This document shows positions 51,510 through 61,557 of a stretch of 64,000 bases of DNA, piece after piece. How positions within the stretch are numbered: the stretch's first letter is position 1; the number at the start of each line of letters is the position of its first letter. The stretch is from Streptomyces tagetis (GTDB lineage Bacteria; Actinomycetota; Actinomycetes; Streptomycetales; Streptomycetaceae), in the NCBI RefSeq assembly GCF_018069565.1, contig NZ_JAGPNL010000007.1, positions 186,001-250,000 of the forward strand. Reading direction: 5' to 3'. A program made the position numbers and the translations under genes. The notes beneath the pieces were generated by a model. That model made no database searches and was not told the DNA's origin. It was given only the letters and a program-made list of their open reading frames with translations.

Positions 51510-52403
51510 GTGAGCGTGACGGTCCGCGTCCCCGCCAAAGTCAACGTCCAGCTCGCGGTGGGCCAAGCCCGCGCCGACGGCTACCACGACCTGGCCAACG
51601 TCTTCCTCGCCGTCTCCCTGTACGACGAGGTCACCGCGACCCCCGCCGACGGACTCCGCGTCACCTGCGAGGGCGCCGACGCCGGCCAGGTCCCCCTGGA
51701 CGGCACCAACCTCGCCGCCCGCGCCGCCACGGCCCTCGCCGAGCGGTACGGCCGCGACCCCGCCGTGCACCTGCACATCGCCAAGGACATCCCGGTCGCC
51801 GGCGGCATGGCCGGCGGCAGCGCCGACGCCGCGGGCGCCCTGCTCGCCTGCGACGCCCTGTGGGGCACCGGCGCCTCCCGCGCGGAACTGCTGGAACTCT
51901 GCGCGGAGCTGGGCAGCGACGTGCCCTTCGGCCTGGTCGGCGGCGCGGCGCTCGGCACCGGGCGCGGTGAGCGGCTGGTGGAGCTGGCGGTCGGCGGCGA
52001 GTTCCACTGGGTCTTCGCCCAGGCCGGACGCGGGCTGTCGACCCCCGCCGTCTACCGCGAGTTCGACAGGCTGGCCGAGGGCCGCGAGATCCCCGAGCCG
52101 GCCGCCGCGCAGCCCGTGCTCGACGCCCTGGCCAAGGGGGACCCCGACGCGCTCGCCGTCGCCCTCGCCAACGACCTCCAGCCGGCCGCCCTCTCGCTCT
52201 GCCCCGAGCTGTCCGACACCCTCGCCGCGGGCCGCGCCGCCGGCGCCCTCGCCGCGCTGGTCTCCGGCTCCGGGCCCACCACGGCCTTCCTCGCCGCCGA
52301 CGCCCGCTCGGCCGCCGAGGTGGCGGCGGTGCTGCGCGCCTCCGGCACCTGCCGCGAGGCCCGCACCGCCTCGGGCCCGGCGCCCGGCGCGACGGTGCTC
52401 TGA
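51510..52403 (+). CDS. ispE: 4-diphosphocytidyl-2-C-methyl-D-erythritol kinase
   Basis: A 297-residue GHMP kinase of the MEP isoprenoid pathway, phosphorylating CDP-ME. It begins VTVRVPAKVNVQLAVG, and the ATP loop is PVAGGMAGGSADAAGALLA (about residues 94-112). LGSDVPFGLVGGAALGTGRG and the C-terminal VSGSGPTTAFL complete the GHMP fold. GTG 51510 has a strong AAGGAGTGA site, 7 bases after ksgA. Confidence 0.95.
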   Translation: MSVTVRVPAKVNVQLAVGQARADGYHDLANVFLAVSLYDEVTATPADGLRVTCEGADAGQVPLDGTNLAARAATALAERYGRDPAVHLHIAKDIPVAGGMAGGSADAAGALLACDALWGTGASRAELLELCAELGSDVPFGLVGGAALGTGRGERLVELAVGGEFHWVFAQAGRGLSTPAVYREFDRLAEGREIPEPAAAQPVLDALAKGDPDALAVALANDLQPAALSLCPELSDTLAAGRAAGALAALVSGSGPTTAFLAADARSAAEVAAVLRASGTCREARTASGPAPGATVL

Positions 52404-52534
52404 GCCGCGGGCCGCGCCGCCGGGTGCCCCGGGCCGTCGCGGGACCGGGGGCGGCCGGTGCCGAGGACCCGCGTCGGCCGGTCCGCCGGAGGGCCTACGC
52501 TTGAGGGCTGAGCACACCCCCAGGCAGGAGAGAA

Positions 52535-54349
<1,815 letters not shown>

Positions 54350-54607
54350 CCGTCCCGGGGCGCGTACTCCCACGCGAGCGCCGGGCGTGCGGCGCGTGAA
54401 GGGGACGTGAAGGCGCGTAACAGAGGCATCACGGGCCGGTCCTCCCTTGGGAACAGGGGTGGACGCGGCCCGGTGTGCTGTCCGGGCCTGGTGATAGAAA
54501 GAGTCATCGGAGAAATGTCCGAGTGACTGCCGGCAGACGACTCTGGGGGCGAGCGCGTACCTCAGGGCGTGGCGGGAAATCAGTGAGTACTAAGGGGGAA
54601 CGCGCTG
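54350..54607 (+). promoter_or_regulatory. Leader region before the first beta-propeller gene
   Basis: A 258-base interval with no gene. The last 130 bases become AT-richer (GGTGATAGAAAGAGTCATCG, 54489-54508), the likely promoter area. I could not define a -35/-10 pair confidently, and no terminator for the ABC-F gene is evident. Confidence 0.4.
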
Positions 54608-56431
54608 ATGACGCAGCCGCCCAACCAGCCGCCGTCCGGTGGCTTCGGAGCGCCGCAGGACCCGCCGCCGTCCGGGGGCTTCGGCCCGCCGCAGGACGCG
54701 TCGTCGTCCGGGGGCTTCGGCCCGCCGCCGGCCCAGCCGCCCTCCGGCGGTTTCGGGGCGCCGGTCCCGCCCCCGCCGCAGGGGCCGCCCCAGACGCCGC
54801 CGCCCCCGGCGGGCCCGCCACAGCCCGGGTACGGCTACCCGCAGCAGCCCGCCCCGTACGCCCCCGGCCCGTACGGACAGCCCCAGCAGCCCGGCCCCTA
54901 CGGACAGCCCCAGCAGCCGGGCCCCTACGGGCAGCCCGGGTACGGCTATCCGCAGCCCCCGGCCCCCGGCGTCCCGCCGCCCGGCGGCTCCCGCAACCCG
55001 TTCAAGGGCAGGCCCGCCCTGGCGATAGGCGCCGCCGCCGTGGGCCTGGCGCTGATCGGCGGCACCGTGTGGGCGGTCACGGGCAACGGTGACGACAGCC
55101 CGGAGAAGAAGCCCGTCGCCCGGCAGAGCGACACCCCCAAGCCCTCCGCCTCCGGCGGCGCCCCGGTCGACACGGGGGACGGCCGCGGCGACGGCGACGA
55201 CAGGGCCGAGGACCTCAACGAGGGCCGCCAGGCGGGCGAGTCGAAGGTGCTCTGGTACAAGGAGGCGCCGGACGCGCCCGGTTCGGGCGCCGAGGCCCCC
55301 GGCATGTGGATCACCGGCAAGGCCGCGGTGAAGGCCGCGTACAAGCAGGTCTTCGCGTACGACGTGACCGACGGCAAGCCCACGTGGGAGCCGGTCTCCT
55401 TCCCGGAGAAGATCTGCGCGGTCACCCCGGAGAAGACGGCCGCCGACAAGATCGTCGTCGCCTACATGAGCGGCTCCAGCAGCCGCGCCAAGTGCAACCA
55501 GCTCCAGGAGATCGACCTCGCCACGGGCGCGAAGGGCTGGACGCAGAAGGTCGCCGACGGCGAGCTGTTCGACTCCGCCCTCTCCGTCGAACTCACCCTC
55601 AGCGGCAACACCCTGATGGTGGGCCGCTCCCAGTCCGGCACCGCCTACGACGTCACCAGCGGCGACAAGCTCTACGACAAGAAGCGGTACGACGACACCT
55701 GCTTCCCCGCCGGGTTCGCCGGTGCCGACGGCTCGCTGGTCCAGGTCGCCTCCTGCGGCGCCGGCGGCGACAACGCGCACGACGAGTTGCAGGGCCTCGA
55801 CCCGAAGACCGGCAAGGTCCTGTGGACCTACAAGTACGACAAGGGCTGGCGCGTCGGCCGCGCCTACTCGGTCAGCCCGCTCGTCGTCTACGCCACCCAC
55901 GAGGACAAGAAGGTCTGGAACATCGCCACCTTCACCTCGGGCGGCCGGGTCCAGTCCCAGGTCGCCGTCGAGGAGGAGTTCGCCCCCGAGTGCGGCTGGG
56001 CCATCCTCGAACGCGACCTCCAGGGCTGCTCCGGCGTGGTCGTCGCGGACGACACCCTCTACCTGCCGACCAAGGCGGTCACCGGGGCCAACGAGGTCGT
56101 AGCGATCGGCCTCGCCGACGGCAAGGAGAAGTGGCGGGTGAAGTCCCCCGTCGCGCAGAACATGACCCCGCTCAAGGCCGAGGGCGGCAAGCTCGTCGCC
56201 TATGTGCGCCCCTCCTACGACGCGGGCGGCCAGGTCGTGGCCATCGCCACCGGCTCCGGCGACCACAAGCCCACGAAGCTGCTCCAGAACCCGCAGGGCA
56301 CGGCCCGCATCGAGAACGGCTTCTACTCCAGGGACATCGACTGGGTCGACGGGCGCTTCTACCTCTCCACCACCCGCCTGACCGGGAACGACGACGCCAA
56401 GGAGAAGCTGATGCTGGCCTACGGCAAGTAG
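54608..56431 (+). CDS. Pro-rich, membrane-anchored PQQ-like beta-propeller protein
   Basis: A 607-residue type II membrane protein. Residues 1-135 are cytoplasmic Pro/Gly/Gln/Tyr low complexity, with repeats such as PSGGFGAPQ and PYGQPQQPG. One membrane helix follows (about 139-160, LAIGAAAVGLALIGGTVWAV), then an exported PQQ-like beta-propeller (about 200-607) with blades seen as GAKGWTQKVADG, TGKVLWTYKYDKG and DGKEKWRVKSPV. Cys pairs in the ectodomain may form disulphides. Ectodomains of this kind sense or scaffold in Streptomyces, often fused to Ser/Thr kinases; this copy has no kinase. A paralogue follows 65 bases downstream. Confidence 0.85.
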   Translation: MTQPPNQPPSGGFGAPQDPPPSGGFGPPQDASSSGGFGPPPAQPPSGGFGAPVPPPPQGPPQTPPPPAGPPQPGYGYPQQPAPYAPGPYGQPQQPGPYGQPQQPGPYGQPGYGYPQPPAPGVPPPGGSRNPFKGRPALAIGAAAVGLALIGGTVWAVTGNGDDSPEKKPVARQSDTPKPSASGGAPVDTGDGRGDGDDRAEDLNEGRQAGESKVLWYKEAPDAPGSGAEAPGMWITGKAAVKAAYKQVFAYDVTDGKPTWEPVSFPEKICAVTPEKTAADKIVVAYMSGSSSRAKCNQLQEIDLATGAKGWTQKVADGELFDSALSVELTLSGNTLMVGRSQSGTAYDVTSGDKLYDKKRYDDTCFPAGFAGADGSLVQVASCGAGGDNAHDELQGLDPKTGKVLWTYKYDKGWRVGRAYSVSPLVVYATHEDKKVWNIATFTSGGRVQSQVAVEEEFAPECGWAILERDLQGCSGVVVADDTLYLPTKAVTGANEVVAIGLADGKEKWRVKSPVAQNMTPLKAEGGKLVAYVRPSYDAGGQVVAIATGSGDHKPTKLLQNPQGTARIENGFYSRDIDWVDGRFYLSTTRLTGNDDAKEKLMLAYGK

Positions 56432-56496
56432 GCCGCTCCGCCCGGCCGTTACCGTCGTCCCCGCCCCCGCCCCCGTCCCCCTGAGGTGACCACCCC

Positions 56497-58398
56497 ATGA
56501 CCCAGCCGCCTCCGCCGCCCCACCAGCCTCCGCCGGGGGACGGGTTCGGCCCGCCGCAGGACCAGCCACCCGCGCAGCCGCCGACGTCTCCGGCCCCGGC
56601 GGCGCCGCCCGCGGGGAGCCCGCCGAGCCTCGACAAGAACCCGGAGCCGCAGGCGCCCTCGACCCCGCCCGCCCCGTCGGACCCGGCGTCCGCCCCGGCC
56701 GCGCCCCCGGTCCCGCCGGCCGGCCCGCCGCAGCCCGGGTACGGGTACCCGCAGACCCCGCCGCAGCCCCAGCCCGGCTACGGCTACCCCGGCCCGCCCG
56801 GCGCTCCCCAGCCCTACGCCCCGCCGCAGCCCGGCCCGTACGGCGCGCAGCCGCCCACCGTGCCCGGCTACGGCTATCCGCAGCAGGCGCCGACCATGCC
56901 GACGCAGCCCCAGCCGGACGCCCGCCGCAAGGCGCGCAACACCCAACTGGCGATCATCGTCTCCGCGGTCGTCGCCATCGGGCTCATCATCGGCAGCGGC
57001 GTCTGGTACTCCGGCAGGGACGACGGCGGCAAGGACACCACCGCCTCCGCCGACCCCGGCGGCGACACCAACGCCAAGGGCGGTGCCGACGCCAACGGCG
57101 GTACCACCGGCGGCACCGCCGGGGGCAAGGAGAAGGCCCCCTCCGACCCCTCCGCCAAGGTCCTCTTCCAGGTCCCGGCCCCCGCCGTCAGCAAGGAAGA
57201 CAGCAGCATCGTCGTCACCGGCTCCTGGGTCACCGACACGGTGTACGCCAAGAGCGGCGTCGCCGAGGTCGTCGGCTACGACCCGGTCAAGGGCGGCAAG
57301 CTGTGGACGCTCCCGCTGGCCGGACCCGTGTGCACCGCGAGCCCGCACATCGGCGACGGCAGCAAGGCCGTCGTCGTCCACCAGCCCGCCATGCCCACCA
57401 AGACCAAGCGCTCCCAGGGGTGCAGCCAGGTCGCCGTGATCGACCTCGACACCGGCAAGGCGGTGTGGACCAAGTCCGCCAAGACCGGTGACCGGGCGAT
57501 CAACTTCGACAACGTGACGATCAGCGGCGGTACCGTCGCCGCCGGCAGCACCAGCGGCGGCGTCGCCTGGGACCTGGCCAAGGGCACCGTCCTGTGGTCC
57601 CCCAAGCCCACCGACTCCTGCTACGACGCGGGGTACGGCGGCGGCCCCAAGCTGGTCGCGGTCCGCAAGTGCGGCAGCTACGGCGCCCGGCAGCTCCACA
57701 TCCAGACCATCGACGCCGCCTCCGGCAAGGTGGTCTCCGAGTACAAGATGTCCAAGGGCATCGAGTACGCGGGCGTCGTCTCCACCGACCCGCTGGTGGT
57801 CGCCGCCGACGTGGGCGACTCCGCCGGTGACGGCAGCGGCATCTCCGACTTCTTCTCCATCGACAACAAGACCGGCGAGCTGCGCACCCGCATCTCCGCG
57901 CCGGGCGACCAGTTCGCCGCCCGCTGCGACACCATCACCAAGATCGAGCACTGCACCGGCCTGGCCGTCGGCGAGGACCGGCTCTACATCCCGACCGAGG
58001 AGCACGACGGCAGCGGCAAGGGCTACAGCCGCACCAACGAGGTCGTCGCCTTCGACCTCGCCAGTGGCAAGCAGACCGGCCAGCGCGCGGACGCGGGCGA
58101 CGGCTACACGATCACCCCGCTGCGCATGGACGGCGGCAACGTGATCGCGTACAAGCGCCCTCCGTACGACAAGGGCGGGCAGATCGTCAGCATCGACGGC
58201 GCCTCGTTCGAGCAGACCACGCTGCTGGAGAACCCGGCGACCGAGTCGGTGCGGGACGCGGAGACGAGCATGCTGCCCGAGTACGCCGAGTTCCGCTACT
58301 CCCAGGGCAGGCTGTACATGTCCCAGGTCTTCGCCAGTTCGCGGTCGGGCAGCAGTGGCCGGGAGTACCTGGCCATCGCCTTCGGCACCACCGGCTGA
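56497..58398 (+). CDS. Pro-rich, membrane-anchored PQQ-like beta-propeller protein, paralogue
   Basis: A 633-residue paralogue of the preceding protein: a Pro/Gly/Tyr-rich cytoplasmic region (1-145), one membrane helix (about 151-172, LAIIVSAVVAIGLIIGSGVW) and an extracytoplasmic PQQ-like propeller (about 220-633, with GGKLWTLPLAGP, TGKAVWTKSAKTG and SGKQTGQRADAGDG). A Gly/Asn/Thr linker (about 180-205) follows the helix. Ectodomain sequence has diverged strongly from the first copy, although many Cys positions and the KRPPYD-like end correspond. A strong terminator follows it. A regulator with a degenerate receiver is downstream. Confidence 0.85.
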   Translation: MTQPPPPPHQPPPGDGFGPPQDQPPAQPPTSPAPAAPPAGSPPSLDKNPEPQAPSTPPAPSDPASAPAAPPVPPAGPPQPGYGYPQTPPQPQPGYGYPGPPGAPQPYAPPQPGPYGAQPPTVPGYGYPQQAPTMPTQPQPDARRKARNTQLAIIVSAVVAIGLIIGSGVWYSGRDDGGKDTTASADPGGDTNAKGGADANGGTTGGTAGGKEKAPSDPSAKVLFQVPAPAVSKEDSSIVVTGSWVTDTVYAKSGVAEVVGYDPVKGGKLWTLPLAGPVCTASPHIGDGSKAVVVHQPAMPTKTKRSQGCSQVAVIDLDTGKAVWTKSAKTGDRAINFDNVTISGGTVAAGSTSGGVAWDLAKGTVLWSPKPTDSCYDAGYGGGPKLVAVRKCGSYGARQLHIQTIDAASGKVVSEYKMSKGIEYAGVVSTDPLVVAADVGDSAGDGSGISDFFSIDNKTGELRTRISAPGDQFAARCDTITKIEHCTGLAVGEDRLYIPTEEHDGSGKGYSRTNEVVAFDLASGKQTGQRADAGDGYTITPLRMDGGNVIAYKRPPYDKGGQIVSIDGASFEQTTLLENPATESVRDAETSMLPEYAEFRYSQGRLYMSQVFASSRSGSSGREYLAIAFGTTG

Positions 58399-58420
58399 CC
58401 GGCTCCGCGACCGCCGCCCC

Positions 58421-58454
58421 ACGGCCCCGTCCCCCTAACGGGGGGCGGGGCCGT
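58421..58454 (+). terminator. Terminator after the beta-propeller pair
   Basis: ACGGCCCCGTCCCC pairs with GGGGCGGGGCCGT with a single G-T wobble, followed shortly by GGGTTTTCC. It is 23 bases after the stop codon. Confidence 0.75.
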
Positions 58455-58613
58455 CGCGCCGGGTTTTCCAAGATCCCGGATGTTTGTGCCGGGAGGGGCA
58501 GCGCGACGTCGTCGCAGCGTGTAGCTTCCGGGGGCATATGAAGGGCGGGCCGGAGGGCGGGGAGCCGGGAGGGGGCTTCGCCGTCCGTGCCGGGGGGACT
58601 GGGGGGATGGCCG

Positions 58614-59282
58614 ATGGGTGTGCGGCTCATGGTGGTCGACGACCACCGATTGCTCGCCGAGGCGCTGGCCTCGGCACTGAAACTGCGGGGGCACCGGGTG
58701 CTCGCCGCGGCGGCGCCGGCCGCGGGCGCGGCGGACCTGGTGATCAGCCGGGCGCCCGAGGTGTGCCTGCTGGGGACGGCGGCTCCGGCCGAGCCGGGCA
58801 CCTTCGATCCGGTGGTGCGGATCAAGCGGGAGCGTCCGCAGGTGGCGGTGGTGGTGCTCGGGCCGGTGCCCAGCCCGCGCGGGATCGCCGCGGCCTTCGC
58901 CGCCGGGGCCTCCGGATACGTCCGGCACGACGAGCGGATCGAGGGCGTCGAGCGGGCGATCATGAAGGCGCGGGCGGGGGAGGCCGCGGTGGCGCCGTCG
59001 CTGCTCCAGGGCGCGTTCGAGGAGCTGCTGAACCCGGCGGCCCAGCCGGACGACGAGGGGCAGCGGCTGCTGCGCATCCTCACGCCGCGGGAGGTGGAGG
59101 TGCTGGTCCGGGTCGCCGACGGTGAGGACACCCGGGTGATCGCGGCGGGCATGGGCATCGCGCCGTCGACCGCGCGGACGCATGTGCAGCGGGTGCTGAT
59201 GAAGCTCGGGGTCGGCTCGCGGCTGGAGGCGGCTGCGCTGGCCGCGCGGACGGGGCTGCTGGACCGGGTGGGGGAGGGGTGA
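58614..59282 (+). CDS. LuxR-type regulator with degenerate receiver domain
   Basis: A 222-residue NarL/LuxR-like regulator. The receiver (residues 1-120) keeps the first acidic pair (VVDDHRLLAEAL, Asp9-Asp10), but the phospho-acceptor Asp is replaced by Gly54 in EVCLLGTAAP. The later Thr/Ser and Lys positions also look altered (VVVLGPVP, SGYVRHDER). The LuxR helix-turn-helix (about 155-215; LTPREVEVLVRVADGEDTRV, ARTHVQRVLMKLGVGSR) is intact. It therefore probably acts without phosphorylation or senses a ligand. No kinase gene is adjacent. ATG 58614 follows GGGGGATGG. Confidence 0.87.
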   Translation: MGVRLMVVDDHRLLAEALASALKLRGHRVLAAAAPAAGAADLVISRAPEVCLLGTAAPAEPGTFDPVVRIKRERPQVAVVVLGPVPSPRGIAAAFAAGASGYVRHDERIEGVERAIMKARAGEAAVAPSLLQGAFEELLNPAAQPDDEGQRLLRILTPREVEVLVRVADGEDTRVIAAGMGIAPSTARTHVQRVLMKLGVGSRLEAAALAARTGLLDRVGEG

Positions 59283-59337
59283 GCCCGCGGCGGGCCGGGC
59301 CGGGGGCGCCCGCCCGCCGCGGGGTGGCCCGCGGGGC

Positions 59338-59661
59338 CTACGCGCCCTCGCCGACGCCCTCACCCGTGTCCTCGGGCGCGGGTGGCGGCGGGGCGGTGGG
59401 GCGGAGTCTCAGCCAGGCGAGGAAGAAGAGGCCGAGCAGGAGCATGCCCAGGCCGGTCCAGAGGTTGATGTTGACGCCCTGGGCCTTGTCCAGTTCGGCG
59501 TCGGAGGCGGCGAGGCCCGCGATCGTCACGATGACGCCGTAGACCACGAAGAGGCCGCCGATGATGCGCCGGATGTCGAAGAGCCGCGCGGCCGTGGCGG
59601 ACTTGGTCTCCAGCTCGGAGACCTCCCGCTGGACGTTCCGGTCGGAGTAGGAGTCGGACAT
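59338..59661 (-). CDS. Small two-helix membrane protein following the symporter gene
   Basis: A 107-residue protein with a soluble helical N terminus (about 1-28, REVSELETKSATAARLFDIR), two membrane segments (GGLFVVYGVIVTIAGLAA and LWTGLGMLLLGLFFLAWL) and a Pro-rich C-terminal tail. It starts 21 bases after the symporter stop behind GGGAGGATTG, so it is co-transcribed with it. Small membrane partners (for example DUF485-type) accompany some sodium symporters. A similar accessory role is inferred, not shown. Confidence 0.75.
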   Translation of the reverse strand: MSDSYSDRNVQREVSELETKSATAARLFDIRRIIGGLFVVYGVIVTIAGLAASDAELDKAQGVNINLWTGLGMLLLGLFFLAWLRLRPTAPPPPAPEDTGEGVGEGA

Positions 59662-59682
59662 GTTCTCTCAATCCTCCCGCGT

Positions 59683-61371
59683 TCAGAACGAGAACGGGAT
59701 GTAGCAGGCGGCGGCCAGCACGACCGCGCCCCAGCCCAGCAGGGCCGGCCTGCGGTACCAGGCGTCGTCGCCGTGGGCGGGCGGTTCGGCCAGGCCGGGG
59801 GAGCGGGTTCCGTAGACCAGGCCCTGGAGTTCCTCGGCCGGCTTGGGCCGCGTGAAGAGGGAGACGGCGACCATGACGACCGCCCCGGCCACGAAACCGG
59901 CGATCGCGGAGACGAAGTTGGCGCCCTGGTCGGAGGGGATGCCGATGATGCCCCGCTTGTAGATGACGAAGTAGTTGACCATCGCGGCCGTGGTGCCCGC
60001 GAGCAGCCCCCAGAAACCGGACTTCATGGACGCCCGCTTCCAGAACATGCCGATGATGAAGACCACGAACATCGGCACGTTGAAGAAGGAGAACAGCGTC
60101 TGGAGGTAGGCCATGATGTTCGAGAACGACGAGGCCAGGAAGGCCGTGCCGATGGAGGCGAGGACGCCGACCGCGGTGATCAGGCGGCCGAAGCGCACGT
60201 AGTAGCCGTCCTCCCGGTCCGAGACCACGTACTTCGCCCAGATGTCCGTGGTGAAGACGGTGTTGAAGGACGAGATGTTGGCCGCCATGCCCGCCATGAA
60301 GGCGGCCAGCAGGCCGGTCACCGCGATGCCGAGGACGCCGTTGGGCAGCAGTTGCTGCATGAGGTAGGGGATCGCGTCGTTGTACTGGAGGTCCGAGCCG
60401 GCGGTGCCGATCTTCGGGACCAGGACGGCGGCGACCAGGCCCGGGATCATCACCAGGAAGACGATGAAGATCTTCGGGAACGCGGCGATCAGCGGCGTCC
60501 GCCGCGCGGCCGAGAGGTTCTTCGCCGACAGGGCGCGCTGCACCTCGGCGAAGTTCGTCGTCCAGTAGCCGAAGGAGAGCACGAAGCCCAGGCCGAGCAC
60601 GATGGTCAGCCAGTTGGCGCCGAGCGGGTTGGCGCTGCCGATGCCGGTGCCGCCCCACGAGGTCATGAAGTCCGCGCCGCGTGAGCGGGTGAGGGAGTCG
60701 GAGAGCCCGTCCCAGCCGCCGACCTTCCTCAGGCCGAGGATCGTGATCGGGATGAGGGCGGCCAGGATCACGAAGAACTGGAGCACCTCGTTGTAGATCG
60801 CCGAGGAGAGGCCGCCGAGGGTGATGTAGGCGAGGACGAAGAAACCGGCGACCACGATGGCCACCCACTCCGGCCAGCCGAGCAGGGCCTCGACGACGAT
60901 CGCCAGGGCGTAGAGGTTCACCCCGGCGATCAGGATCGCGGCGAAGGCGAACAGGACCGAGCTGAGCAGGTGCGCCGCCTTGTCGAAGCGCAGCAGCAGG
61001 AACTCGGGGACCGAGCGGACCTTCGAGCCGTAGTAGAAGGGCATCATCACCAGGCCGAGGAAGACCATCGCCGGGATGGCGCCGATCCAGTACCAGTGGG
61101 TGGTGTAGACGCCGTACTGCGCGCTGTTGGCGGCCATGCCGAGAATCTCGGTGGCGCCCAGGTTGGCGGCGATGAAGGCCAGGCCGGTGACCCAGGCGGG
61201 CAGGGAGCGGCCGGACAGGAAGAAGTCCAGGCTCGTGCGGACCGAGCGGCGGGCGGCGAGGCCGATGCCGAGGACCACGACGAAGTAGATGCCGAGGATC
61301 GTGTAGTCGAGCCAGTTGGTGGGGAGTCGCAGCTCTGCGGCCAGTACGGCCGGATGTGTGGGGGTTCTCAT
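59683..61371 (-). CDS. Sodium:solute symporter (SSS family), probable sugar transporter
   Basis: A 562-residue integral membrane protein with about 14 helices of the SSS family. Features include DYTILGIYFVVVLGIGLAAR in helix 1, FLSGRSLPAWVTGLAFIAAN and GATEILGMAAN in the sodium-site region, and YWTTNFAEVQRALSAKNLSAA in the middle. The pattern is closest to sugar symporters (vSGLT/SglT). Its divergence from galT-galE-galK, and shared operator-like repeats, suggest galactose as substrate (inference). ATG 61371 is taken; GTG or ATG starts up to 12 codons earlier are possible. Confidence 0.88.
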   Translation of the reverse strand: MRTPTHPAVLAAELRLPTNWLDYTILGIYFVVVLGIGLAARRSVRTSLDFFLSGRSLPAWVTGLAFIAANLGATEILGMAANSAQYGVYTTHWYWIGAIPAMVFLGLVMMPFYYGSKVRSVPEFLLLRFDKAAHLLSSVLFAFAAILIAGVNLYALAIVVEALLGWPEWVAIVVAGFFVLAYITLGGLSSAIYNEVLQFFVILAALIPITILGLRKVGGWDGLSDSLTRSRGADFMTSWGGTGIGSANPLGANWLTIVLGLGFVLSFGYWTTNFAEVQRALSAKNLSAARRTPLIAAFPKIFIVFLVMIPGLVAAVLVPKIGTAGSDLQYNDAIPYLMQQLLPNGVLGIAVTGLLAAFMAGMAANISSFNTVFTTDIWAKYVVSDREDGYYVRFGRLITAVGVLASIGTAFLASSFSNIMAYLQTLFSFFNVPMFVVFIIGMFWKRASMKSGFWGLLAGTTAAMVNYFVIYKRGIIGIPSDQGANFVSAIAGFVAGAVVMVAVSLFTRPKPAEELQGLVYGTRSPGLAEPPAHGDDAWYRRPALLGWGAVVLAAACYIPFSF

Positions 61372-61410
61372 GAGCACTCGCTTCGTCGCGCGCGAACTGG
61401 TCCGCATCGG

Positions 61411-61441
61411 AACCTACGCCGTGATGTTCAAAAACTGAACA
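61411..61441 (-). promoter_or_regulatory. Symporter promoter with TGTTCA-N5-TGAACA operator
   Basis: Reading the minus strand, TTCAGT (-35-like, 61434-61439) and TAGGTT (-10-like, 61411-61416) are 17 bases apart. The perfect inverted repeat TGTTCA-AAAAC-TGAACA occupies 61425-61441 and covers the -35, so a bound protein would repress the symporter. Confidence 0.5.
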
Positions 61442-61456
61442 CCACATGGTGCTCTT

Positions 61457-61515
61457 TGTTTGATTGTGATGATCGATGAGGGCTGGTGGTGTGTGAGCTG
61501 TTATGTTTGATTGTG
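61457..61515 (+). promoter_or_regulatory. Direct repeats of TGTTTGATTGTG in the gal intergenic region
   Basis: TGTTTGATTGTG is present at 61457-61468 and 61504-61515, 47 bases apart, in an AT-rich stretch upstream of galT. The first copy runs into TGTGATGATCGATGA. From memory, the galP1 operator of S. lividans is built from repeated hexamers such as TGTGAT, so this is a likely galactose-responsive operator. The CACCA-CA-TGGTG palindrome at 61440-61451 lies just before. Confidence 0.55.
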
Positions 61516-61557
61516 TTGGGTGAGTGGGTGTGGGTGCGGGCGTAGAGGAGTGCGGAA

